In this document: positions 8,149 to 17,635 of the stretch, one piece after another | Layout of the letters: the number at the start of each line of letters is the position of its first letter | Numbering within the stretch: the stretch's first letter is position 1 | Origin: PNNG01 sp046291695 | Lineage (GTDB): Bacteria > Bacteroidota > Bacteroidia > UBA7662 | Length of the DNA: 64,000 nucleotides | Direction of reading: 5' to 3' | Assembly: GCA_046291695.1 (NCBI GenBank) | Contig: JBKBSO010000016.1 | Location: 1 to 64,000 of the forward strand | Program-made: the position numbers and the translations under genes | Notes under the pieces: generated by a model | Database searches by the model: none | Told to the model about the DNA's origin: nothing | What the model saw: only the letters and a program-made list of their open reading frames with translations

Positions 8149-8890
8149 GCGCCTAGTCATGTTGCTTATAATCAGCTTGTTGATGGCAGGCTGTAAAAGT
8201 AAAAAACGCATGACCGAAGACAGTCCGGCGGTTCATTTATCTTCGGCTGAACTGCGGATGCAAAGTCTGCTGCAAAACAATTTTCAATTCGATGAGCTTA
8301 GCATCAGCGGTAGCATCACGGCACGAATGAATGGAGAATCGTTTAGCTCAGCGGTGAGCATCCGCATGCAAAAAGACCAGCAAATTTGGGTAAGTATTAA
8401 ACCCATGTTAGGCATAGAAGCCATTCGCGCACTCATCAGGCCCGACAGTATTTTTGTAGTCGACCGGCTAAACAAGCAATACCTCGAAAAGCCCTTTAGC
8501 TGGCTGATTGAACTCAGCAAGGCACCCCTCAACTTTGCTATTTTGCAGGATGTACTGCTCAACAATGCCGACTTTGTGCGCGCCTATCGACCAGTATTGG
8601 CTGCTGATGGGATGTTGTATCTCGAAGGGCCCGAATTGAAATACCAGCTCAGCACCACGCCCGACAACAAGCATATTGCCAGCACGCGGGTGCAGCGCGA
8701 TAGCCAACAGCTCATTGTAAATTACACCAAATACCTCGATTTTGAGCAGCAACAATTGCCGCAGCAAATTCAAATTCTCATTCAAGGCAGCCAATCAGGT
8801 GCTTTTGACATAAATTTTTCCAAATTTGTAAAAGAAAATGGGCAGCGTTATCCTTTTAGTATTCCGAATTCCTACAGCAAGATGGATTAG
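8141..8890 (+). CDS. DUF4292 lipoprotein
   Basis: The 249-residue protein begins MNKRLVMLLIISLLMAGCKS, a lipoprotein signal with lipobox MAGC. It matches the DUF4292 pattern: KDQQIWVSIKPMLGIEAIRA, then RPDSIFVVDRLNKQYLEKPF and a beta-rich rest ending PFSIPNSYSKMD. The sheet-like layout and lipid anchor resemble LolA/LolB-type lipoprotein carriers, but that role is inference. I chose ATG 8141 over a codon at 8129 because it gives a clean signal peptide. It sits between the TPR lipoprotein and the EnvC-like gene, a neighbourhood I recall as common in Bacteroidota. Confidence 0.85.
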   Translation: MNKRLVMLLIISLLMAGCKSKKRMTEDSPAVHLSSAELRMQSLLQNNFQFDELSISGSITARMNGESFSSAVSIRMQKDQQIWVSIKPMLGIEAIRALIRPDSIFVVDRLNKQYLEKPFSWLIELSKAPLNFAILQDVLLNNADFVRAYRPVLAADGMLYLEGPELKYQLSTTPDNKHIASTRVQRDSQQLIVNYTKYLDFEQQQLPQQIQILIQGSQSGAFDINFSKFVKENGQRYPFSIPNSYSKMD

Positions 8891-10118
8891 TGTGGTGATC
8901 ATGCTGTTGATGGTAACGGGAGCCCAGGCCCAAACCAAAAAACAGCTTGAGGCCCAGCGAAATCAGCTGATGGAGCAAATAAGCTTCACCAAAAAACAGC
9001 TCGAAGAAGTTCAGCGTAAAAAAACAGCCAGTGTAAACCAGCTGGTTACCTTGCGCAAGCAAATTCAGGTGCGTGAGCGGCTCATCGAAAATTACAACAA
9101 CGACATCTCGATAACCCAAGCACAAATTGACAACTTGGGCACCCTGATCGAAGCCCTGGAACGCGATTTAGAAAAGCTGCGCAACGAATATGCCCGTATG
9201 CTCCAGGTGGCTTATCGAAACCGCAGCAATTACAACAATGTGGTACTTGTACTTTCGGCCGGCGACTTTAACCAGGCCTTCAAACGTCTGCGTTATTTAC
9301 AGCAATATAACGACTTCAGGCAAACGCAGGTGCGGCTCATTAACCAAACCCAAGCCGGGCTAAATAAACGTAAGGAGCAATTAGAACAGAAAAAACGCGA
9401 AAAAGAAGCCCTGCTGCAGGAAGAAGAAAATCAAAAATCGCTTTTGGGTTACGAAAGTGAAAAAACCAACCGATTGGTAGTAGAGCTTCAGCAAGACGAG
9501 AAAAAGCTTCGTCAGGAACTTAAAGAAAAGGAAGCCGCCCGAACACGCTTACAAAAAGCCATTGAAGACATCATTCGGCGCGAACTTGAGGAAGCGCGCA
9601 GGAAAGAAGCCGAACGCTTGAAACAACAAGGCAAAAAAGCCGATGCACCGGCTCGCGGAAGTCGCGAAGAATTTGAGCTCACCCCCGAAGCCAAGGCCTT
9701 AGGTGCCGATTTTGAAGCCAACAAAGGTAAACTTCCCTGGCCGGTGGTTAAGGGCTTTGTGAGCGAACAATTTGGCGAACATCCGCATCCTGTACTCAAA
9801 AATGTAAAAGTTCGTAACGACGGTGTGAACATTCGTACCGCCAAAGATGCCGAAGTAAAGGCTGTTTTTCGTGGTGAAGTTACCGCCGTGGTAAGTATCC
9901 CTGGCATGCAAAAGGCAGTCATTGTGCGTCACGGGCAATACCTCACCGTTTATGCGCACCTCGATAATGTAACAGTTAGTAAGGGCAGTAAAATTGAAAC
10001 CGGACAGGTGCTGGGCACGGTACATTTCGATGAATCGGAAAACAAAGCCGATGTACAACTGCAGGTGTGGAAAGGCACAACTAAGATCGACCCTATGCCC
10101 TGGTTGGCGAAACGCTAA
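8838..10118 (+). CDS. murein hydrolase activator EnvC-like protein (M23 fold)
   Basis: The 426-residue protein has an N-terminal export signal ending ...VTGAQAQ, a long coiled coil (about 35-270, rich in Glu, Lys, Gln and Leu), and a C-terminal M23/LytM domain (about 295-426; LPWPVVKGFVSEQFGEHPHP, RHGQYLTVYAHL). The usual metal-ligand motif HxGxD reads NDGVN here, so two ligands are missing. This fits EnvC-type activators, which switch on amidases rather than cutting peptidoglycan themselves. The start overlaps the DUF4292 gene by 53 bases. A GTG at 8892 is an alternative but leaves a signal peptide without positive charges. The gene is the last of the operon and is followed by a terminator. 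Confidence 0.88.
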   Translation: MGSVILLVFRIPTARWISVVIMLLMVTGAQAQTKKQLEAQRNQLMEQISFTKKQLEEVQRKKTASVNQLVTLRKQIQVRERLIENYNNDISITQAQIDNLGTLIEALERDLEKLRNEYARMLQVAYRNRSNYNNVVLVLSAGDFNQAFKRLRYLQQYNDFRQTQVRLINQTQAGLNKRKEQLEQKKREKEALLQEEENQKSLLGYESEKTNRLVVELQQDEKKLRQELKEKEAARTRLQKAIEDIIRRELEEARRKEAERLKQQGKKADAPARGSREEFELTPEAKALGADFEANKGKLPWPVVKGFVSEQFGEHPHPVLKNVKVRNDGVNIRTAKDAEVKAVFRGEVTAVVSIPGMQKAVIVRHGQYLTVYAHLDNVTVSKGSKIETGQVLGTVHFDESENKADVQLQVWKGTTKIDPMPWLAKR

Positions 10119-10136
10119 TCATGCTAGCCATTTGAA

Positions 10137-10167
10137 AAGGCCTCCGAGAAAGCCGGGGGCTTTTTTG
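10137..10167 (+). terminator. rho-independent terminator after the EnvC-like gene
   Basis: GCCTCCG and CGGGGGC can pair across AGAAAGC (one G-T pair), followed directly by six T residues. It lies about 20 bases after the stop of the envelope operon. Confidence 0.75.
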
Positions 10168-10279
10168 TGCGCTCAACCTTAGTGTGACCTATCCAATGTA
10201 ACCTTCAAAATCTCTGAGAAAATAAGCCTGAGAATGTTCTTGGCATTTAATCTTTAGACTGTTTCGCTGATAATGCTAC

Positions 10280-13200
10280 TCACCTCCTAATCAGCAGCTT
10301 TTTAACGCTGGTTCCTGAGCTTGTTGACAACTGAACAAAGTACAAGCCATTTGGCAGCATTTGGGTGTTCAATGCCATGCGGTTGTGTTCAAAATCGGGA
10401 TGTACCTTAGCTACAATACGTCCCTGAACATCGCGTAGCAATATGGTATAGACCTCAACAGGGGCTTCGAGCTGGATAAACACCCGTTCTTGGGCAGGAT
10501 TAGGATACAGCGTTACGCCAGCGCCGACCCTAGAACTACCCGGCACATTCGTCGCACGTCCTACGGTTACACAACGCCTTTCGTTAGGATGGCTGATGCT
10601 CCACATACATAGCGTATTTATGGTATCTACCGGACTGTATTGCCGGCTGAAGGTTACCACTTGTTCTTGTCCGGGTAGCAAAAACACATTGAAGGTTTGT
10701 TGATGTAAAATGAGCTCTGGTTGCCCATACACCAGGTGCAATTGACTAAGGGTATCGGTACCCACATTCCTAACCCTTACACGCACCAATACCGAATCTT
10801 GCACAATTGCCCCATTGGCCGGACTTATTACCTCAAGCACTCGTGCCTTATTCTGGAGTGGTCGCCCAAAAGTAATCACACAAGCCGAATCATTTAATAG
10901 GTTTTGGTCGCCAGGAAATGCGCTTACCACACAAACGCGATGAAGTTCTCCTAATGGCGGCTGCCATAACGTATTAAATTGCAGGATGCTGGTATCGCCA
11001 GGGGCCATAAAGGCCCGTAAGCTTTCCGAAGCAAAGACTTGACTCTGAATGAGCAACTGCATAGGCACCTGGTTAATAGCTACGTTACTACGGTTGATTA
11101 CGCGAGCGCGAACGGAAACACTGCTCAAGTTGGGTTGTCCATGAACCGGGTCAAGAATATCTAAAACCTCTATATCAAAAGAATTACTGCTGCTGTTCAC
11201 CGCTACAAAAATGGTATCGCGGGCTGTACAACTACCATTGCTGACTTCAGCAATATATAAGCTGTTTTGGGTTGGACTCACCAAAATAGAATCGCCCGAA
11301 CCAATAAAACCGGTGGAGCTGTACCACTGAACGGTATCGGTGGGAATGGGCCAGGAAATGAAACTACCCAAGTTCATTAATGTACTTGCGTTGATACTTG
11401 GGGCCCAACCCGTAGCATTGTTGTTGGCATTGATACGAAATACGCTCGAACGGCCTTGCACATCGGCAATGGCAGGACCTGACCACACATGGGCAGGTAT
11501 GTTTAATGTGGCAGGGAAATTATATCCATTTGTACTGAGGGCGCTTAGGTACAGGCTATCGCTGGGATCAAACAAATAGATGCCGTATGCGATTCCTGAT
11601 GTTAGCAGCGAAGTTTGGTTGGATATTTTGAAAACGTTTGGGGCGTTTTGTGCTAATTCACTAATCACCAGAAACATTTGACCCGCAGGCGGTAAAAAAT
11701 AGTCGGGCAGCGTATAATTAATGGTTGGATTGGTAGCACCCGTTGAAAATACCACCAATTTAAGGCCGCCAACAAACAAGGTGCTGTTGCCCATATTGGT
11801 AATTTCAAACGCGTCGTTCGTTCCCGAAATGTTTAATCCGGCAGGATAGGTGGCCACCGGTTGTGAACCAGACCCAGTTGGAAAAAAAACCACTTCGGTC
11901 AGCTGCAGTGCCAGCCGATCGGGGCGTAATGCCTTAGCACCAATTTTAACCTGGCTTCCTGCGTTTATAGTGGTGTCACCAGAGGTGAGCAGTCCATATC
12001 GAGTATTTTCGAAATTTCCCAGCTCCAAGGTATCACTAAATAGCTCGTTGTTGTCTTTGGCGACGATTTTTAACATGGCTGGATTTCGCAAACCACTCAT
12101 ATCTGCTTCATACCGTCCATCTGCTATATTTCCACTGATTCGACGCATCAGTTGCGTTTGAAGAAGTCCATTCATTTGCTCCATGACCACCCAAACCGCC
12201 GAAACGCCTGAACCATCCCCGGTGTCCTGCACCCTTACCGTAAGCGTTCGTATGGCTGTGTTGCATCGTGCATCAAAAAAATCGTTGCTGTATTGCACTT
12301 CGCTGATGAGCGGAGGAATAAAGTCGGTGCTATCGGAACCACTTACATTTATCAACACGGTATCGGTATAGTGCTGCCCGTACAATGTGCTTTGCAAAGC
12401 AATGGGATACCTGCCACCCGGCAGCGGCCCAAGCTGCGCCTTAGGAGCTGTTTGGCCATTCATAATACCACCCCATTGGAATTGGGGTGCTTGTTGCTGT
12501 GGAATGCCGCTGTTCAGCAAGCCTAGGCTACCCGGTGATTGTGGGCTGTTTATCTCCCAATTTTTGGCACTATTCATGTCCATTCCAACCAGTTTTAGTC
12601 CTGAAGTACCGCTGATTGGGCGCAGGAAATCGCCCTTCCATGCATTATGAGCAGGAATGAAGTTAGTGGTTCTACCGTTAATTACCAGCTCATCGATAAG
12701 TTCATCCTCAGGCCCATATAGCAAGTACTGCTGATTTGAAGAGGTGTTGGCAATGATGTCGAGCATGAACCATCGGAAATAAAGATTGGGAATATCGGCT
12801 TGGCCGCTGCCAGAAGAAAAGAGCAGGATACTTCCCGGAGCCATCCAAATGTTAGCGTTAAAACGAAAAGTATCAATTTGATTTGCCGAAAGGTAATATC
12901 CATTTAAGTTAACACTATCCGTGCCCAAATTGCTGATTTCTAAAAATCTATGTTGCGAAGAATCGACATAGGCAGGGAAAGTTGGCGTTCGGCCCGGTGC
13001 GTTACGCGAAAAGGACAATTCGGTAAACCTTAAGGTTTGTCTGGCCGGGCTCAAGGCTTCTGCTTCAATGGTGTTTCTGGTTGAAACCACTGCTCTTGTC
13101 TTGATGTTTATGCGGCCATCCAAATTGGTATAATCCTTAGAAATTCCTGAGTATACGGTATTGCCTACGGTATCACGCGCTGCCACAGAAAGACTAAATG

Positions 13201-16200
13201 CCGGTAACAGGGTATCGGCTGGCAGGCTGCCCGTCCAGGTAGCGTGATGAGCTGTTCCACTACTGCGCGTTAAGAGCACCCTGCTTTCGGTTTCACCATT
13301 CCATAACGACAAGTATACTTCGCTTACGCCACTTTCGGCATCTGTGGCTTGAACAGAAAAGCTTCTTACTCCACCCGGATAAGCCAAGATGGCGTTGGTA
13401 TCGAGACTTAACAGACTTAATATCGGTGCTTCTGCATCAACAGAGCTTGGCGACGAAATTTGGTACGCCCCAATATCAGCTAACTGTGTGGCATTCCCTC
13501 TGGGCACACCATTTAAATCGTTACTCGCATTTGGCGGCAGGTTAATTTGCAAGGCATTTGACTTGAGGAGCTGCCCTAAAGCGATCAGAGGGGCATCGGG
13601 CTGAGGTATTGCTATCGAAAAATCGACGCGTCTTAAAAATGCCGTAGTTTCTTGTTGCCGACCTGGCTGCGCCAGTTGACTTCGCCAACTTTCCAAATCG
13701 GCGTAGCTTAGCCCATTTCCGCTTTGATACAGGTTTACCTGATTTGCCGTATCGAGCAAATAGCTGTTATGTGAAAGCTCCATATTCAGCAAAGCGCTCA
13801 GCGCATGTGTAGGCATATAATAAATTCCTGCTAAAAAACGACTGGTATCACCTTTTGCATTATTGGCCAAGAGGTTGTTGTAAAACCTACGGTTGTAGTT
13901 GGTGGTAAAAACGATTGGGGCCGTTCGCAATCGCGTATTGCTTGTGTAAAGCCCATCTATGAAAATACTGTTATGGGCGTAGGTCAGTTGCGCGCTATTT
14001 TGTGTTAGATTGGCTAAATCGTAAACACCGGCTATTTCAAACCAGGGATCCAGACTGCTTGAACGGGCTTTTGGGCCTCTGATTCCCCGAATCAGGTTCC
14101 CTGTAACGGTTGCCCCTGGAATATTTCCTTCGAAACGCATACCAGAAATCTGCGTTGTGAGTGTTCCGAATACCGTCCATAAGCTGTCAGAACCAAAGTT
14201 CTGAATGATGTTGTTGGATACTTCCAAACCTTGACCCATGTTAAAAAAACGAAATCCACTGGCCGAAGAATTACTGTACCAGCTTAGGCTCACATTTTCT
14301 ACTCGGTTATGATGAACAAGGAGGGTATCGCTATGCTCGGCCGACAATCCGAAAATGGTGGACCTACTGGTTTCGGTGGCATTCCCTATGACATTGTGGG
14401 CGATGGTGCTATTGGCTAGCCTACTCAGCTGCATAGCGTTTATTTGATTGAAAAACTGGTTATGTGTTATTTCAATTTCACGGTGACGGTTAGCACCCTG
14501 AGCCGCGGCATGTATGCCTATGCTATTGTTTAAAGGTAATGTTGAATTGAATTTTAAATAGGAAAGTCGGATGTTGTGGCATGCTCCCCCGGTGGCAGTT
14601 AGCTGAATAAAGTTAAAACTTTGCGAACCAGAATACACCAACTCAACACTGCCTCCTCCAAGGCTATCTTGGCCCAAAAAAGCAAAATTTCTAAGGTTTC
14701 GAATGGCAAAACCAGCATTAGGGCCTAACAACTGAATTTTAGTATGAACCCCAAGGGCTGGCTGAAGCGTAATGGTGTAGCTGCTATCATCCAATGCAAG
14801 ACCCTCTGTAATGTTTCCAATATAGGCGTGCGAGTAGGACGTATCGGTGAGTAAAAGGGTTACGTGGCCGGCAATTCTGGTGTTGCTTAAAATGGCCAAA
14901 GCCGATTGAAGGTCTGGAAAATCTCTACCAAGGCCTACTTCATAAGTGCCTGCCAGCACCGGTAAAATTTGATAGGAATACCTCCTTGAAGGTGCATGCA
15001 ACTGATTACCCCCAAAAGGAAAACTTTGCCATTGACCGGCATTATCTTGATAAGCAAAATAGTATTCAATTTCACGAGGACCATAGGGTGTGCCGTTTAA
15101 CAAACTGTAATCGAATATAGCTGTATATTCATTTGCCGAAGTTCTATGTACCGTACTGTTGACCCAAGCACTATCCGTTGCGTATTTAAACCTCAGCAAG
15201 ATAGGCACACTATCTCCTGCTTGCTGTGTGATGGTGCGCAACAGTACCGGGCGTGGGCCCAGTGAATCAACATTGCCCGGAGGATTAAATACAAGGATAG
15301 GTCGCTGGAAAAAAGGCAGCTCAAATGCCCCCAAATCAGTACTTGGCCCCGTTCTCGCATTGCCCAAAAAATCTTCTTGTGCATCTGTTCGTAACGTACC
15401 TAAGCGACTGTTGTCGGGGCCAATTAGTCGGTATTGTTGTGTTGAATCAAGCTCAAATGGCTTATTCCAAGATTGCATATCCCAACTTGCTACTTGTTGG
15501 AAAGCAACAAACTGTCCACTCGCCAGCGAAGCATACCGGTGTGGGTGGGATAAATTGTACAGATTTTCATTAATGCTAAGTAGCGGTGCAATTTGAGACG
15601 ACCCCAGGCGATAAAAAGGGCTGGGATTGCCCCCATCGATCCACTGTAGAATATTGCCCTGTATGGTAATACCGTTGTAACGTGAAGGCAATGACGACAT
15701 GAAATGAAACATGCCGGAATTAAACAATGGAATTTGTGCAGTTTGCAGCCTCACCGAATTGTATACAAAATCATAACTCAGGAAACCAGGCGTGCTTGCA
15801 TTGCCATAAATGAAGCTTGCATTCCCGAGCAGGTCAAAACTTATCACGTTATTTGCAAACAGGTTAACCGTGCTACTTGAACGGTTGAGGTTTTCTAATA
15901 CAAACAAGCTACCACGCGCTGTTACCTCAATCAAGTTCCTGGTAAAAGCCACATTCAATCCATTATTGTGTAAGAACTGGGTATAGGCCCCACTGATTGA
16001 AACATCGTTTTTGACCACAGTATTTTGGTGAAAATTAAATCCATTCACCCCATTTAGCTGGTATATGCCTCCTTTAGCGCCATGAAACCTGCAATTAGCC
16101 ACCAGCAGGTTGTGGTTAGCTGCCGATGCTGTATGTGTAATTTCGAGCTGGTATATGCCCTCTTGAAAATGGCTATTTGTGATGGTTAAATGTTGTACCT

Positions 16201-17554
16201 GATTGGCTCTAAAATTCGATTGTAAATTTGGTTGCGATTGGTAGTTATTATTCGCTACAATGAACTGGCAGCTGTCGAATTGCCATTGCGTACTGTTTTG
16301 AAGTACAACCACGCCTGATTGCCCACTTTGTACGCCATTTCGTTCGAAGTTGATTTTAGTGACACTTACCCAGTTTGTTCCCGAAGCAAACAAGGCTGGT
16401 GCTTGATGCCCCACGATGGTAACACTATTAGCTTGGTTGGATGATGGACGGAGGTGTACACGCCTCAAACTATCCGTTCCCATTTGCGACCCAAAGCTTA
16501 AAGATTCCAGGTAGGTGCCTGGTTGCAGCTCCAGGATTACAGAACCGGCGATACCTGCATCGTTAAAAGCATCAAGGGCCTGCTGAATGGTGTTAAAATT
16601 TGCACCTGATTGCCCAACCGTATAAACCCCTGCGGAAATGGTTGTGTTTAGCACTTTGCTAAGCGTGTCGTCGTTCGCATTCGAATCGATTTGTCCATTT
16701 GGTAAAGCACACCAACTGATGAGGGTATCGGTTTGTGAAGGGCTGGCCAGTAAAGAATCTGAAAAGGTATATACGGCCGAAGCACCTGGCACCAAGAACC
16801 CGCTCCAGCTTTCATGGACCTGCTGGGTTCCCCAACGATAGCCCAACTGGAGTTGTAAGAGGGTATCGGGCGACATATTGGTGAAAGCAACCGCTACGGC
16901 ATTATTGCCAACATGAATGCGGTTAGTCGCAGGCGCGATAATCTGATCGAGGCGTGCATTATTTGGCTGGAGGTTCAGCAGGTCGAAGCCCATATTCCAT
17001 TGCACATTGTCTAAACTGCCCGAACTGGCCGTAGCTGAGATCGCAAAAATTCTGCTTGCTGCACGGGTGACGCCCGATCCGGTAAATGTGCCTAAAGCGC
17101 TATTGGACGATACCTCAACGACCAAAGACTGTGTTCTGTCATAGGTAAATGGCTGATCGAGTTGAATACGGAGGTAAGGCCCAATGATGTCTGCCGCAGA
17201 AAACACCCGATTAGGTACGGGAAATACAACGGTGGTGAGGCTATCGACAAACTGATTGTTGGCAAATGAGCTGAAAGTAACTTGCTTAAGTTTGATTTCA
17301 AGTTGATCGACCTGTAAACCCGACGTAATACTGCCCAAGGCCCTGAAGTACAAATGGGTGATGCGTCCGTTGGTTTGATTGTTTAAAAAGTGCCCCGGAG
17401 CATAAATGGTTTGAAGTTTACGAACAGTTGTGTTGCCACTCATGGGGTTTTGCGCCAGCTGCGACCCAATGGCAGCAGGGGGCACTGTTTGGGCAATACT
17501 TGTATGTTCTACAGCTAAAAGCAGTAAAAAAAACGTGACGAGATCCAAACGCAT
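10280..17554 (-). CDS. giant secreted beta-helix protein with LTD domains and T9SS sorting domain (2424 aa)
   Basis: A signal peptide (FFLLLLAVEHTSIAQT) is followed by a beta-sandwich region. A first right-handed beta-helix starts near residue 306 (GVYTVGQSGANFNTIQQAL) and a second near 865 (GTYEVGLGRDFPDLQSAL), both with many N-rich rungs. Two lamin-tail-like (LTD) domains lie near 1508 (RFTELSFSRN, then FLEISNLGTDSVNLNGYYLS) and 1888 (LQLTEVVFFPTGSG). An Ig-like segment lies near 2090 and a CARDB-like segment near 2125. A type A T9SS sorting domain starts near 2345 (VTLYPNPAQERVFIQLE) and ends VKKLLIRR. It should be exported by Sec and T9SS and attached at the cell surface or released. No catalytic residues were recognised. 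The architecture matches the divergent gene to the right, so they are paralogues. Confidence 0.85.
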   Translation of the reverse strand: MRLDLVTFFLLLLAVEHTSIAQTVPPAAIGSQLAQNPMSGNTTVRKLQTIYAPGHFLNNQTNGRITHLYFRALGSITSGLQVDQLEIKLKQVTFSSFANNQFVDSLTTVVFPVPNRVFSAADIIGPYLRIQLDQPFTYDRTQSLVVEVSSNSALGTFTGSGVTRAASRIFAISATASSGSLDNVQWNMGFDLLNLQPNNARLDQIIAPATNRIHVGNNAVAVAFTNMSPDTLLQLQLGYRWGTQQVHESWSGFLVPGASAVYTFSDSLLASPSQTDTLISWCALPNGQIDSNANDDTLSKVLNTTISAGVYTVGQSGANFNTIQQALDAFNDAGIAGSVILELQPGTYLESLSFGSQMGTDSLRRVHLRPSSNQANSVTIVGHQAPALFASGTNWVSVTKINFERNGVQSGQSGVVVLQNSTQWQFDSCQFIVANNNYQSQPNLQSNFRANQVQHLTITNSHFQEGIYQLEITHTASAANHNLLVANCRFHGAKGGIYQLNGVNGFNFHQNTVVKNDVSISGAYTQFLHNNGLNVAFTRNLIEVTARGSLFVLENLNRSSSTVNLFANNVISFDLLGNASFIYGNASTPGFLSYDFVYNSVRLQTAQIPLFNSGMFHFMSSLPSRYNGITIQGNILQWIDGGNPSPFYRLGSSQIAPLLSINENLYNLSHPHRYASLASGQFVAFQQVASWDMQSWNKPFELDSTQQYRLIGPDNSRLGTLRTDAQEDFLGNARTGPSTDLGAFELPFFQRPILVFNPPGNVDSLGPRPVLLRTITQQAGDSVPILLRFKYATDSAWVNSTVHRTSANEYTAIFDYSLLNGTPYGPREIEYYFAYQDNAGQWQSFPFGGNQLHAPSRRYSYQILPVLAGTYEVGLGRDFPDLQSALAILSNTRIAGHVTLLLTDTSYSHAYIGNITEGLALDDSSYTITLQPALGVHTKIQLLGPNAGFAIRNLRNFAFLGQDSLGGGSVELVYSGSQSFNFIQLTATGGACHNIRLSYLKFNSTLPLNNSIGIHAAAQGANRHREIEITHNQFFNQINAMQLSRLANSTIAHNVIGNATETSRSTIFGLSAEHSDTLLVHHNRVENVSLSWYSNSSASGFRFFNMGQGLEVSNNIIQNFGSDSLWTVFGTLTTQISGMRFEGNIPGATVTGNLIRGIRGPKARSSSLDPWFEIAGVYDLANLTQNSAQLTYAHNSIFIDGLYTSNTRLRTAPIVFTTNYNRRFYNNLLANNAKGDTSRFLAGIYYMPTHALSALLNMELSHNSYLLDTANQVNLYQSGNGLSYADLESWRSQLAQPGRQQETTAFLRRVDFSIAIPQPDAPLIALGQLLKSNALQINLPPNASNDLNGVPRGNATQLADIGAYQISSPSSVDAEAPILSLLSLDTNAILAYPGGVRSFSVQATDAESGVSEVYLSLWNGETESRVLLTRSSGTAHHATWTGSLPADTLLPAFSLSVAARDTVGNTVYSGISKDYTNLDGRINIKTRAVVSTRNTIEAEALSPARQTLRFTELSFSRNAPGRTPTFPAYVDSSQHRFLEISNLGTDSVNLNGYYLSANQIDTFRFNANIWMAPGSILLFSSGSGQADIPNLYFRWFMLDIIANTSSNQQYLLYGPEDELIDELVINGRTTNFIPAHNAWKGDFLRPISGTSGLKLVGMDMNSAKNWEINSPQSPGSLGLLNSGIPQQQAPQFQWGGIMNGQTAPKAQLGPLPGGRYPIALQSTLYGQHYTDTVLINVSGSDSTDFIPPLISEVQYSNDFFDARCNTAIRTLTVRVQDTGDGSGVSAVWVVMEQMNGLLQTQLMRRISGNIADGRYEADMSGLRNPAMLKIVAKDNNELFSDTLELGNFENTRYGLLTSGDTTINAGSQVKIGAKALRPDRLALQLTEVVFFPTGSGSQPVATYPAGLNISGTNDAFEITNMGNSTLFVGGLKLVVFSTGATNPTINYTLPDYFLPPAGQMFLVISELAQNAPNVFKISNQTSLLTSGIAYGIYLFDPSDSLYLSALSTNGYNFPATLNIPAHVWSGPAIADVQGRSSVFRINANNNATGWAPSINASTLMNLGSFISWPIPTDTVQWYSSTGFIGSGDSILVSPTQNSLYIAEVSNGSCTARDTIFVAVNSSSNSFDIEVLDILDPVHGQPNLSSVSVRARVINRSNVAINQVPMQLLIQSQVFASESLRAFMAPGDTSILQFNTLWQPPLGELHRVCVVSAFPGDQNLLNDSACVITFGRPLQNKARVLEVISPANGAIVQDSVLVRVRVRNVGTDTLSQLHLVYGQPELILHQQTFNVFLLPGQEQVVTFSRQYSPVDTINTLCMWSISHPNERRCVTVGRATNVPGSSRVGAGVTLYPNPAQERVFIQLEAPVEVYTILLRDVQGRIVAKVHPDFEHNRMALNTQMLPNGLYFVQLSTSSGTSVKKLLIRR

Positions 17555-17635
17555 GACTTCTGTTTTGAATCGCTAAGATATTCATTACAATTGGTCCTTA
17601 TATTATCTTGTGTATTTTAGCGGAAACAATTTGCT
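17555..17635. promoter_or_regulatory. divergent promoter region between two giant paralogues
   Basis: These 81 AT-rich bases must hold the promoters of both flanking genes if each is transcribed alone. TATTTTAG at about 17611-17618 resembles TAnnTTTG for the rightward gene but is imperfect. No clear repressor dyad was seen. Confidence 0.3.
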
